In this document: positions 1 through 6,327 of the stretch, piece after piece
How the letters are laid out: every line of letters starts with the position of its first letter
How positions within the stretch are numbered: the first letter of the stretch is position 1
From: a bacterium
GTDB taxonomy: Bacteria; B130-G9
Assembly: GCA_035527515.1 (NCBI GenBank)
Contig: DATLAJ010000137.1
Location: forward strand, 1 to 7,700
DNA: 7,700 bases
Reading direction: 5' to 3'
Notes under the pieces: model-generated
Seen by the model: only the letters and a program-made list of their open reading frames with translations
Database searches by the model: none
What the model was told of the DNA's origin: nothing
Position numbers and translations under genes: made by a program

Positions 1-19
1 ACAGATCAACGACATCGTT

Positions 20-124
20 CGACCCCGTTGGGGTCGCCTTTCAGGAGGTTTGGGGCCACCTGTCCGTAGGCTGGGCCTTCGGCCGGCGCCTACGGCTACT
101 CACGTTCATCCCCTTCCGGGGATG
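20..124. repeat. Cluster of three strong hairpins, probable dispersed palindromic element or structured RNA
   Basis: Three consecutive inverted repeats are visible. The first is at 20-36: CGACCCC, loop GTT, GGGGTCG, 7 bp perfect. The second is at 64-95: CCGTAGGC pairs with GCCTACGG, 8 bp, enclosing an inner GGCC-TTC-GGCC stem. The third is at 107-124: CATCCCC, loop TTCC, GGGGATG, 7 bp perfect. A weaker 4-bp stem (46-49 with 58-61) may sit between the first two. No run of T follows any of them, so a simple terminator array is unlikely. From memory, similar stretches (a CCCC-GTT-GGGG hairpin, a long GC hairpin, then a CCCC-TTCC-GGGG hairpin) recur between genes in several environmental bacterial genomes and are often mis-annotated as tiny proteins. 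That link is recollection and was not tested. The strand cannot be assigned because the stems are symmetrical. Confidence 0.6.
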
Positions 125-188
125 CGGGAACAACGCCGTCAGTTGAGCAGGACCGGGCACGATTACGAAAACTCCTCACTGATTCCGG

Positions 189-223
189 TTGACAGCACGC
201 CAAGCAGCTGATAGGCATATCAT
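189..223 (+). promoter_or_regulatory. Possible promoter of the glutaredoxin-like gene (weak)
   Basis: A perfect TTGACA (189-194) is followed by a TATCAT hexamer at 218-223, but the gap is 23 bp, too long for a standard sigma70 promoter. With a 17-bp gap the -10 would be the poor TAGGCA at 212-217. Either one element is fortuitous or a different sigma factor is used. The location just upstream of the start codon is right. Confidence 0.25.
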
Positions 224-237
224 CTACAAAGGATACA

Positions 238-576
238 ATGAAAATGCTGATTAATGTTTTTTCTGGCGTGCCAGTGTTAAAGGTTTTTGGCAGCTCGAGC
301 TGCCCCAAGTGCGCGGAGGCGAAATCTCGGCTCAAGCAGCACAGAATCCCCTTCAAGTTCTACAACGTCTCCAACGCCAAGGGACTGGCAGAGGCAGCTT
401 ACTACGGTCTCGTGGATGAGGGGTGGCCGGTGCTTTTGTTGGTGGGGCAAGATGGCGAGGTGATCAAGAGATTTCGTGCGGTTATGCAGGGCATCTCGGA
501 GATCGAGAGGAAGTCGCTTTTCTCAACCAATAAGCAGCTGGAGATTCCGCTCCCTGATGAGAAGGTGGCCTCCTGA
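238..576 (+). CDS. Small glutaredoxin/thioredoxin-fold protein with a CPKC motif
   Basis: This 112-residue protein matches the size of a single glutaredoxin domain. The strand VLKVFG (residues 13-18) leads into SSSCPKC, giving a CxxC pair at Cys22 and Cys25 at the start of helix 1, where the redox-active disulfide of glutaredoxin/NrdH-like proteins sits. A Trp-Pro at residues 63-64 before VLLLV occupies the place of the family's cis-proline, and DGEVIKRF follows as the next hairpin. No signal peptide is seen, so it is probably a cytoplasmic dithiol reductant or electron donor; its partner cannot be told from context. AAAGGA (228-233) lies 4 bases before ATG 238 and 10 before the in-frame ATG at 244, so either may be the start. 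The tail after about residue 93 lacks family features. It is the only plus-strand gene here and converges on the metallo-hydrolase gene. The fold is confident, the exact function is not. Confidence 0.85.
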   Translation: MKMLINVFSGVPVLKVFGSSSCPKCAEAKSRLKQHRIPFKFYNVSNAKGLAEAAYYGLVDEGWPVLLLVGQDGEVIKRFRAVMQGISEIERKSLFSTNKQLEIPLPDEKVAS

Positions 577-678
577 CATAGTGCAAGCGGTTACTACTCT
601 GCGTAGCGCGCTGCGAAGCACGAGGTGCCCAGTAGCTGCCATATAGAGCGGCGTCCCTTTCCGCCCGGGGACCGGGAG
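577..678. other. Convergent intergenic region without a canonical terminator
   Basis: Two convergent genes end at 576 and 679. The gap holds a weak stem around 602-615 (CGTAG, loop CGCG, CTGCG, with one G-T pair) and a short GC-only hairpin at 664-676 (CCGGG-type arms around GGA). Neither is followed by a proper T-run on either strand. Termination may depend on Rho or on these hairpins acting in both directions. Confidence 0.4.
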
Positions 679-1461
679 TTATTCTATGGTGATTACGTCG
701 CTCTGGCGCTCGCGGAATGTCAGCGAGAGGGTCACGTCCTGCCGATCCAGCTCGTTCAGGACTCTGGCCGCGGAGTTGAATGCGAGCTCTTGTGTGTTGT
801 TCTCCTCACTGAGGTGTGCCAGAAACACAGTTGCGAGACAGTCGTGCATGGTCTTCGACAGAAGGTCTGCCGACTGGTCGTTCGACAAATGGCCTCTCTT
901 GCTGGCGATCCGCTGCTTTAGTTCCGGAGGATAGGCTCCATCCAGGAGCATTCTCCTGTCGTGATTGGACTCGAGAACGAGCGCATTGCACCCGCCAAGA
1001 CAATGCCTGACGACGTTTGTCGCATAGCCAAGATCGGTCGCGATGCCAGCCTTCACGCCGTTGGACCTGACGACATATCCGACTGGACTTGCAGCATCGT
1101 GCGGAACGGGGAATGCGGTGAACTCAAGGTCCTTGACCATAAACGGCTTGCCAGCATCAATTGGGACAATCTTGTCCTTCTCCACGTTTTTGAGTCGTGA
1201 GGCTGTGAAGTAGAGGGTCTTGATGTTGGCGTAAATGGGACAGCGCAGCTTTCTGGCCGCAACGCCCACGCCAGCGATGTGGTCGGTGTGCTCGTGTGTT
1301 ACAACGATCGCGTCTATTGAGGCCGGATCGACTCCGATCGAGCCGAGCGATTTTGCGACACGTATCCAGGAGATGCCCACATCAAGAAGGACACGGGCGT
1401 GCTTGGACTCAAACAGCGTGCAGTTTCCAGAACTGCCGCTGGCCAGGATACAGATTCTCAT
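679..1461 (-). CDS. MBL-fold metallo-hydrolase, YycJ/WalJ-like
   Basis: This 260-residue protein has the usual length of the YycJ/WalJ branch of metallo-beta-lactamase-fold enzymes. It opens with ILASGSSGN (residues 5-13), the branch's typical first strand and turn. The metal-binding HxHxDH motif is THEHTDH (His56, His58, Asp60, His61). Further likely ligands are His121 in PVPHD, Asp143 in ATDLG and His216 in LAHLSEENN; ESNHD (164-168) and GHLSN (190-194) are also typical of the branch. Relatives are cytoplasmic phosphodiesterase- or nuclease-like enzymes, some linked to cell-wall signalling or DNA repair in Firmicutes. Whether that role holds here is unknown. It is the last gene of the operon, 11 bp after the DUF3352-like gene. 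The nearest purine-rich stretch, GAGGGAG (1478-1484), is 16 bases from ATG, so translation may rely on coupling. All metal ligands are present, so it should be active. Confidence 0.9.
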   Translation of the reverse strand: MRICILASGSSGNCTLFESKHARVLLDVGISWIRVAKSLGSIGVDPASIDAIVVTHEHTDHIAGVGVAARKLRCPIYANIKTLYFTASRLKNVEKDKIVPIDAGKPFMVKDLEFTAFPVPHDAASPVGYVVRSNGVKAGIATDLGYATNVVRHCLGGCNALVLESNHDRRMLLDGAYPPELKQRIASKRGHLSNDQSADLLSKTMHDCLATVFLAHLSEENNTQELAFNSAARVLNELDRQDVTLSLTFRERQSDVITIE

Positions 1462-1472
1462 CTTGCCGGGGC

Positions 1473-3410
1473 TTATTCTCCCTCGATCTTGACGTGCCCG
1501 TAGCTTCTCTGGACAGCGGTTTTGGGCGAGGGATGTTCGTAAAGTGACGTTATGAAGACGGCTTTTACCGGCCTGAGCAAAATATCAAAGAACTGGAAAG
1601 CGTCCTTCTTGCCCGGTTCACTGACCTGTGCATAAAGCTCTAGCAGGGACTTGATCTGCTGCCAGAGAGCGTCGAAATCGAGGTACGCGGTCTGGTTTAC
1701 CGTTTCTGGAAAGCCCTCGCTGATGGCCTTGTATTTGGGCTGGTCCGTAAGCAGAGGGTGCTCGTGGCTAATGCAATCTATCATGGTCTCGACCTGCTTT
1801 CGGCCAAAGCCTACGCAGAAGTACTTGTCAACTACCGCTGCGGCGATGCTCATCTCTGCGGGATTCTCGCCAACAGGGATGGCGAGCCGGACGACGTGGA
1901 TTGGGTTGTCCTTGTAGGCGACATCCTTGTGCTCAACCTTGAGGGCCTTGTCCTTGTCAAAACTCAGGAGATAGTCTCCGATCTTGGGAAATGCGTTGAA
2001 CAGCTTTTCGGGATTGCTGGAGCTGCACACAAAGCCAAACTCCGGCAGAGGTATGTCCTGCTCGAAGCTCACGCCCTTATAGTAGAAGGCGATGTCGTGG
2101 CCAACAGCCGGCAGAAGGTCCTCTGTTATTGATATGCCGATCTTCTTCTCGAGCTCTGCGATGAATCCCGTTACCATTACGGCGGCCATCGGATTCCGAG
2201 CCATCACCGAATCGATCACGAGCTCGTAGGTTTGCTTTGCATTCAAACAGTTCATAGCCGTCATCATCGTTGAGCCCCCCGGGACAGCCGAAAGAATAGG
2301 GAGGCCGTTTGGCTGGAACCCGTAAAAACCGGTGACCGTGGCATCGCTTTTCTCAACATCCAAGGCCGTGTAAGATTCAAACTGGACGCCATCCTTCACG
2401 TAGAACCGCGTCAAGGAGTCCCCCGCCATCTTCGGCATAGCCCCCACCTTAGACTGAGTCGGGGCGCCTTTGCTCTCAACGATCGCTTGGAATACGCTGC
2501 TCCAATCGACGCCGAGGTTCATGAAGCACTCGCCGAAGTGGCCGGGCCTCAACTCGCTCGCGACCTCAGTGTAGTTGGCGGAGGTTGCGAGGCAGTCCTT
2601 CTTGTTCCCAGAGACCAGGTCAATTATAGATTGCAGGGCCGCAAGGTCATTTGCTCCGGTCAGCAGACCGTAAGTCTGACATAGATAGAAGACCTCGGTC
2701 TCTTTGACCACGGGCGCGACCCCCATCTTTATCGACCCGTCTTTATCCTTATACAAGGACAACGGACCCTCGATCGACCCGTGTTTATCCTCTGATAAAA
2801 ACAACGGTCTCTTGTGCCTAGTCTCTCCGACCACCTTAGTTATCGTTTCGGCATTATACTTGGTCTCGCTGAGCGTCAATCCGTTGTTCTGGGCAGTCTC
2901 CTTGATTAACTTGACTATCTTTTTAAGTTTTTCGGGATTTCCTACCTTTGCCAGAAACGCAGTGCCCCCCCTGTCCGGCGCCTCGCCAGGCATGTATGCT
3001 ATCACGATCTCGTCGCCGATAAGGTCCCATAAGAGCCCTAGGTCCGGAGGCTCAGCCTCAACTGCCGTCTCGAGGCTGCGGTCCTTGAAGTTCTGCTCAA
3101 GCTGCTTCTCCGCGACCGAGACAGTCGTCTGCCAAAAGGGACTTGACGAGAGCTGTTTGAAGTAGTTGCTGCCTTGGACCGCTGTCTTCAGCGCTGCGAT
3201 GTCGATGAGGTGCACGCACAGCGCGGCAGAGCTCGGGACATAAGAGAGCAGCTCCGGGGCAGGAGCCGCCGTTGCTGCCTTCTGGAGCCCGGTCTCGGTT
3301 GTGGCTGTCTTGCGGTGGGTGGCCCAAGGGCCGAACATATCGGTGACGTAATAAGATATCGCGAACCCCGCGATGAGAAGGATTACTACGATGATCAGCG
3401 CTCTTTTCAC
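1473..3410 (-). CDS. Membrane-anchored DUF3352-like protein of unknown function
   Basis: This 645-residue protein starts with a single hydrophobic segment (about residues 4-22, after Met-Lys-Arg) with no clear cleavage site or lipobox Cys, so it is probably anchored in the inner membrane with the rest outside. A short low-complexity Ala/Thr linker (about 33-52) precedes the globular part. That part opens with LLSYVPSSAALCVHL and later has paired patterns such as DLIGDEIVIAY, TGANDLAALQSIID and VDKYFCVGFGRKQVETMID. These recall the DUF3352 family, in which a protein assesses as a beta-rich repeat of similar halves, but no catalytic motif is visible. The start is GTG at 3410, supported by a strong AGGAGGG 9 bases upstream, and GTGA overlaps the stop of the transketolase gene. 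A 14-residue tandem duplication lies at residues 201-228. Family assignment is from memory of its patterns and is moderate. Function is unknown. Confidence 0.75.
   Translation of the reverse strand: MKRALIIVVILLIAGFAISYYVTDMFGPWATHRKTATTETGLQKAATAAPAPELLSYVPSSAALCVHLIDIAALKTAVQGSNYFKQLSSSPFWQTTVSVAEKQLEQNFKDRSLETAVEAEPPDLGLLWDLIGDEIVIAYMPGEAPDRGGTAFLAKVGNPEKLKKIVKLIKETAQNNGLTLSETKYNAETITKVVGETRHKRPLFLSEDKHGSIEGPLSLYKDKDGSIKMGVAPVVKETEVFYLCQTYGLLTGANDLAALQSIIDLVSGNKKDCLATSANYTEVASELRPGHFGECFMNLGVDWSSVFQAIVESKGAPTQSKVGAMPKMAGDSLTRFYVKDGVQFESYTALDVEKSDATVTGFYGFQPNGLPILSAVPGGSTMMTAMNCLNAKQTYELVIDSVMARNPMAAVMVTGFIAELEKKIGISITEDLLPAVGHDIAFYYKGVSFEQDIPLPEFGFVCSSSNPEKLFNAFPKIGDYLLSFDKDKALKVEHKDVAYKDNPIHVVRLAIPVGENPAEMSIAAAVVDKYFCVGFGRKQVETMIDCISHEHPLLTDQPKYKAISEGFPETVNQTAYLDFDALWQQIKSLLELYAQVSEPGKKDAFQFFDILLRPVKAVFITSLYEHPSPKTAVQRSYGHVKIEGE
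2727..2810 (-). repeat. 42-bp in-frame tandem duplication inside the DUF3352-like gene
   Basis: Two adjacent 42-bp units (2769-2810 and 2727-2768) match at 31 of 42 bases by hand alignment. They encode RPLFLSEDKHGSIE and GPLSLYKDKDGSIK, identical at 8 of 14 residues (residues 201-214 and 215-228). The period is exactly 14 codons, so the frame is kept. No third copy is seen on either side. The segment is hydrophilic and probably a surface loop. Confidence 0.85.
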
Positions 3411-4459
3411 TTTTTGTTGCCCTCCTGATGTTGGATGCTGTGGCGATGACTGCTCCCTTGTGGTTCTGAGAGCGCTTTCTGCACGACAGTCAAATGGCGC
3501 CTGTCGTTGCAGAATTCGAGTGCAGCCTCACTTATATCCCTCGGCGTCAGTTTGCACCTCCTCAGCAAGTCGCCCGAGGGACCTGAGACCGAGAATCGGT
3601 CCGGAACGCCTAATCGTCGCACCGGGACGGGATAACTCTCGCTGAGCACTTCGCATACCGCGCTTCCGAGCCCGCCGATTATAGAGTGTTCCTCGACGGT
3701 CAGGATGCGCCCGGTCTCTCGTGCCGCTGCAATCGTTGCTTTAGTGTCGATGGGTTTCAGCGTTGACATGTTGATGACGCGGGCGTCAATACCGTCCTGG
3801 GCCAGCATTTGAGCCGCCTGAAGTGAGAAATCAACCATCAGGCCGCAAGCGATTATCGCCAAGTCGCCCCCGTCCCTGAGGACGGAGGCCTTGCCTATCC
3901 TAAACTCAGTATCGCGGCAGGTTATATCGGGGAATTTCTCTCGAGAGCCCCTAACATAAAGTGGGCCTTTCATGGACAGGCTCTGAATAATGACGCTTCG
4001 CATCTCGCACGCATCCGCCGGGAAAACGACCGTCATGTTCGGGAGAACTCGCATCAACGCGGCGTCCTCGACACAATGATGCGTGGGACCATCCTCCCCC
4101 ACGGTGATCCCACCGTGGCTGGCCACGAGCTTCACGGGCAGCTGCGAAAGGCAGAGCCCAAGCCGTATCTGCTCCCAAGCTCGACCCGTCTCGAAAATGG
4201 CAAAAGTGCTCACAAACGGGACCTTGCCCGCCAGTGCAAGGCCCGCGGCCGTCCCAATCATGTCCTGCTCGGATACACCCATGTTGAAGAAGCGATCAGG
4301 GAATCTCGCCCCGAACCACGCCGTCCTCGTGGATTGCGACAGGTCAGCGTCGAGAACGACGATATCTTTGTTCGTCTCCCCGAGCTCGACCAGCGTCTCG
4401 CCGTAAATGTCGCGAAGGCCAGTCAAATGCTTCCCGGCGCACAGGTCCCCAAGCCCCAT
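3407..4459 (-). CDS. Transketolase, C-terminal subunit (split enzyme)
   Basis: This 350-residue protein corresponds to the pyrimidine-binding and C-terminal halves of transketolase. RDIYGETLVELG (16-27) and VVLDADLSQST (34-44) are the usual opening. GVSEQDM (61-67) carries Glu64, the glutamate that activates the ThDP aminopyrimidine. SHGGITVGEDGPTHH (114-128) is the conserved substrate and cofactor loop, and the C-terminal domain runs through EEHSIIGGLGSAV to GVPDRF. With the N-terminal subunit it should transfer two-carbon units between sugar phosphates in the cytoplasm. ATG 4459 overlaps the upstream stop by one base (TGATG), and AGGAGG (4467-4472) lies 7 bases before it. The start gives about 13 residues more than usual. 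After the normal family end near residue 316 there is a tail of about 35 residues rich in His, Gln, Arg and Ser. Its last codons hold the ribosome binding site of the next gene. A 1-deoxyxylulose-5-phosphate synthase half is less likely, because the gene is paired with a transketolase N-half. Confidence 0.93.
   Translation of the reverse strand: MGLGDLCAGKHLTGLRDIYGETLVELGETNKDIVVLDADLSQSTRTAWFGARFPDRFFNMGVSEQDMIGTAAGLALAGKVPFVSTFAIFETGRAWEQIRLGLCLSQLPVKLVASHGGITVGEDGPTHHCVEDAALMRVLPNMTVVFPADACEMRSVIIQSLSMKGPLYVRGSREKFPDITCRDTEFRIGKASVLRDGGDLAIIACGLMVDFSLQAAQMLAQDGIDARVINMSTLKPIDTKATIAAARETGRILTVEEHSIIGGLGSAVCEVLSESYPVPVRRLGVPDRFSVSGPSGDLLRRCKLTPRDISEAALEFCNDRRHLTVVQKALSEPQGSSHRHSIQHQEGNKK
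3420..3426 (-). promoter_or_regulatory. Strong ribosome binding site that fixes the GTG start of the DUF3352-like gene
   Basis: AGGAGGG on the minus strand lies 9 bases before GTG 3410. It is inside the end of the transketolase C-subunit gene, so the two genes are probably translated in a coupled way through the GTGA overlap. Confidence 0.8.
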
Positions 4460-5307
4460 CAGCTATCCTCCTCGATGAGGACCTCGCCACCGAGCTCGTC
4501 CATTGCCCGCCGAAGCTCGTCCATCTTCGGGGCCACGCCGTGATACTGACACTTCCCTTCCATGAATGAGACGCCCTTGCCCTTAATGGTCCTCGCCACG
4601 ACAACGTTCGGCTTGCCGTCGCTCGACTGCTCCATCTTGCTCACGGCAGCGTCGAGCTGTGAGAAATCATGCCCGTTAACTTCCTGCACATTCCACCCAA
4701 ACGCCTCCCACTTGGCGGCTATCGGCTCAACGCCCATGATATTTTCGACACGGCCGTCGATCTGAAGCTGGTTGGCGTCGATTATCACCACCACATTGCC
4801 AAGCCTGTAATGCGAGGCGCTCATAGCAGCCTCCCAAATCTGACCCTCCTGAATCTCGCCATCGCCCAAGATCACATACACCTTAGACGTAATCCCCGAA
4901 AGGCGCAGGCCCAGCGCTATTCCGTTCGCCATCGACAGCCCTTGACCTAGCGAGCCGGTCGAAGCCTCAACTCCGGGCGTCCGCCGCGCGTCCGGATGGC
5001 CCTGCAATGAGCCGTTCACACGCCGCAACTTGAACAGCTCAGATCGGGGAAAATAGCCGCACATCGAGAGCAGCGCGTAGAGTGTGGGAGCGGCGTGCCC
5101 CTTCGAGAGGACGAGCCGGTCACGCTCTGGCCAATCGGGGTCTTCAGGCTTGTGTCGCATCTTGTAGAAGTAAAGATATGTCAAAATATCCACCACGGAA
5201 AGAGACCCACCTGTATGGCCCGAACACGCTTTAGTCAGCATGTTGAGAACTAGGATGCGAACTTGGTTGGCTGTCTCAGAGAGACGCTTCTTCTCGCCTA
5301 CATCCAT
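4459..5307 (-). CDS. Transketolase, N-terminal subunit (split enzyme)
   Basis: This 282-residue protein is the ThDP pyrophosphate-binding half of transketolase and has the normal length for the split form. Landmarks in order are SGHTGGSLS with His31, SKGHAAPTLY with His71, TGSLGQGLS (117-125), and the ThDP/metal motif starting at GDGEIQEGQ (148-156) and ending at IDANQ (Asp177, Asn179). TIKGKGVSFME (240-250) and YHG (His256) follow near the end. Together with the adjacent C-subunit it should form a complete cytoplasmic transketolase, with the active site at the subunit interface. ATG 5307 suits the family's start; its ribosome binding site is weak (a GGGG run about 8 bases upstream). It is the first gene of the four-gene operon. 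The stop codon overlaps the next start (TGATG), as expected for subunits made in equal amounts. No key residue appears to be missing. Confidence 0.94.
   Translation of the reverse strand: MDVGEKKRLSETANQVRILVLNMLTKACSGHTGGSLSVVDILTYLYFYKMRHKPEDPDWPERDRLVLSKGHAAPTLYALLSMCGYFPRSELFKLRRVNGSLQGHPDARRTPGVEASTGSLGQGLSMANGIALGLRLSGITSKVYVILGDGEIQEGQIWEAAMSASHYRLGNVVVIIDANQLQIDGRVENIMGVEPIAAKWEAFGWNVQEVNGHDFSQLDAAVSKMEQSSDGKPNVVVARTIKGKGVSFMEGKCQYHGVAPKMDELRRAMDELGGEVLIEEDS
4467..4472 (-). promoter_or_regulatory. Ribosome binding site of the transketolase C-subunit
   Basis: AGGAGG on the minus strand lies 7 bases before ATG 4459, inside the last codons of the N-subunit gene. It picks this ATG over a start nearer to the conserved region. 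Confidence 0.8.
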
Positions 5308-5333
5308 ATCACTGCCCCGGTTCAGAACAATCT

Positions 5334-5339
5334 GTTATA
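5334..5339 (-). promoter_or_regulatory. Possible -10 element of the transketolase operon
   Basis: TATAAC on the minus strand lies about 26 bases before ATG 5307, in an AT-richer part of the gap between the pentapeptide gene and the operon. No good -35 is found 16-18 bp upstream, so this is a weak call. Confidence 0.25.
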
Positions 5340-5413
5340 TGTTTGGCAAGGAAACAATAACTAGCCTCAAGAAAACGCATACCCACTCTTCTTGCTACCG
5401 AGTTAATAAGTGC

Positions 5414-5449
5414 AGGACCGCTCTCGCCTAATGAGGCAAAGCCGGTCCT
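5414..5449 (-). terminator. Hairpin at the end of the pentapeptide gene, possible terminator
   Basis: A perfect 7-bp stem (AGGACCG 5414-5420 with CGGTCCT 5443-5449) encloses a smaller GCCT-AATG-AGGC hairpin (5426-5437). It begins on the last base of the pentapeptide stop codon. Downstream on the minus strand is GCACTTATTAACT, which is only moderately T-rich, so it is a poor intrinsic terminator. It may instead protect the 3' end of the transcript or attenuate transcription into the transketolase operon. Confidence 0.4.
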
Positions 5450-6114
5450 CACAGACCTTTTGCGCCATTTGCGCGCACGTATTCGATCTGCTCGTCGCTT
5501 AGTCCCGAGACATTTTTAAAGTTCGCTCCGGCGACCTCCGCCTGCTTTAGGTTGACGCCATCAAGCTTCGCATTTGCCAGGTTAGCATCTGTCAACCTCG
5601 CCCTGTAGAAACTGCTAACCTCTCCCGAACACCCCTTGAGCGTCGCGCCTCTGAGAGTAGCGTTCTCAAAACTAGCGCCTCGGAAATCCGCACCGGAGAG
5701 GTCCGCTCGCTTCAGGTTGGCCTGATATAGATTGCAGCGCTCAAGCTTAGCGTTCAGAAGCTTCGCGTTCTTCAGGTCTGCCCACTCCAGATTCGCGTTC
5801 GTCAGATCGGCGGACGAAAGGTCCGCATTCCCAAGGTCGCTATCCTTGAAGCGAGCCCTCGAAAGGTTTGCACCGGCCAACTTGGCTCCTAGAAGGTCAG
5901 CTTTGTACAAATCCGCTCCGGAGAGGTCCGCTCCGGAGAGGTCAGCCCTCTCAAGAACAGCGCCGTAAAGATTCGCTCCACTGAGGTTGCACCCCTTGAG
6001 ATTGACGTTGGTAAGGTCAGCTTCTACCAGATTCCCTTTCGAGAGGTCGAGGCCTTCGAGGGTCTCCCCAGCGGCGACCCTCTTGAGTATCTCCTCCCGC
6101 CCAAGCTCGCTCAT
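5449..6114 (-). CDS. Pentapeptide-repeat protein
   Basis: Almost the whole protein (221 residues from the chosen start) is built of A(D/N)LXX pentapeptides, for example SGADLSGADLYKADLLGAKL. They form a right-handed square beta-helix in all solved members of this family. A short helical N-terminus (SELGREEILKRVAAGE) precedes the repeats, and a non-repeat end (GLSDEQIEYVRANGAKGL) closes them. This end style is common in cytoplasmic pentapeptide proteins. Some family members mimic DNA and bind gyrase (Qnr, MfpA), but nothing here identifies such a target, so the role is unknown. No signal peptide or membrane segment is seen. GGGAA (6124-6128) is 9 bases before ATG 6114 but only 3 before ATG 6120, which favours 6114; a GTG at 6147 would also be in frame. 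A promoter and hairpin leader lie upstream. One interruption of the pattern (GCSGEVSSFYRARL) sits late in the helix. Confidence 0.93.
   Translation of the reverse strand: MSELGREEILKRVAAGETLEGLDLSKGNLVEADLTNVNLKGCNLSGANLYGAVLERADLSGADLSGADLYKADLLGAKLAGANLSRARFKDSDLGNADLSSADLTNANLEWADLKNAKLLNAKLERCNLYQANLKRADLSGADFRGASFENATLRGATLKGCSGEVSSFYRARLTDANLANAKLDGVNLKQAEVAGANFKNVSGLSDEQIEYVRANGAKGL
5912..5941 (-). repeat. Perfect 15-bp tandem repeat in the pentapeptide gene
   Basis: TCCGCTCCGGAGAGG occurs twice without a mismatch and encodes consecutive LSGAD units. A near copy lies around 5686-5700 (TCCGCACCGGAGAGG). It is evidence of recent expansion of the beta-helix by one coil-side unit. Confidence 0.85.
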
Positions 6115-6160
6115 TATCATACTTTCCCAAACGATTGTGGCCTGCACACTCGCAGTCTAT

Positions 6161-6174
6161 TGCCTAACAAGGCA
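6161..6174 (-). other. Small hairpin in the pentapeptide leader
   Basis: TGCCT and AGGCA form a 5-bp stem around a 4-base loop, between the predicted promoter and the pentapeptide start codon. It would lie in the 5' untranslated part of the transcript. It is too small to call a riboswitch. Confidence 0.35.
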
Positions 6175-6190
6175 CTTCTTCATCGAGGAG

Positions 6191-6219
6191 ATAGTAAGTA
6201 TGCCTCCAGGGGTTGTCAA
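6191..6219 (-). promoter_or_regulatory. Sigma70-type promoter of the pentapeptide gene
   Basis: On the minus strand a perfect TTGACA (6214-6219) is followed after exactly 17 bp by TACTAT (6191-6196), which matches 4 of 6 consensus -10 bases including the first two and last two. Transcription would start near 6184, giving a leader of about 70 bases before ATG 6114. This suggests the pentapeptide gene is transcribed separately from the helicase gene upstream. Confidence 0.65.
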
Positions 6220-6327
6220 GAGCGGAGATGCCCTCCGAGAATTCGGATTGGGCTATGTAAACCATGCAGCCAGCACGTACGTTCCAAAGGGCTTATACGG
6301 CTTCAATGACCGAGAACCTCAAAAGAC

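Noticed and set aside
20-124. CRISPR array or tRNA in the hairpin region
   Set aside because: The three palindromes differ from one another, so there is no repeat-spacer pattern. The TTCGA-like stretch near 17-22 is not followed by a tRNA fold.
96-356. Minus-strand frame of 86 codons spanning the hairpin element and the start of the glutaredoxin-like gene
   Set aside because: It is antisense to a well-supported gene, and its end is encoded by the palindromes; it looks like the spurious peptides such elements often yield.
625-1547. Several plus-strand and alternative-frame reading frames across the metallo-hydrolase gene
   Set aside because: They overlap a gene with all conserved metal-binding motifs and show no family features; they are antisense or frame shadows of a GC-rich gene.
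2704-3165. Plus-strand 153-codon frame opposite the DUF3352-like gene
   Set aside because: It contains the antisense of the tandem repeat and has no recognisable domain; the minus-strand gene has a strong ribosome binding site, a membrane segment and operon context.
4076-4543. Plus-strand 155-codon frame opposite the transketolase subunits
   Set aside because: Both strands cannot be well supported, and the minus strand encodes clear catalytic motifs.
6157-6183. Eight-codon frame (MKKCLVRQ) in the pentapeptide leader, as a possible leader peptide
   Set aside because: Its ATG falls at or next to the predicted transcription start, leaving no room for a ribosome binding site, and the codons show no regulatory pattern.
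6223-6237. CGGAG-GGCAT-CTCCG stem as terminator of the helicase gene
   Set aside because: It has only 5 bp, no T-run follows it on the minus strand, and it lies about 90 bases after the stop, next to the promoter of the following gene.
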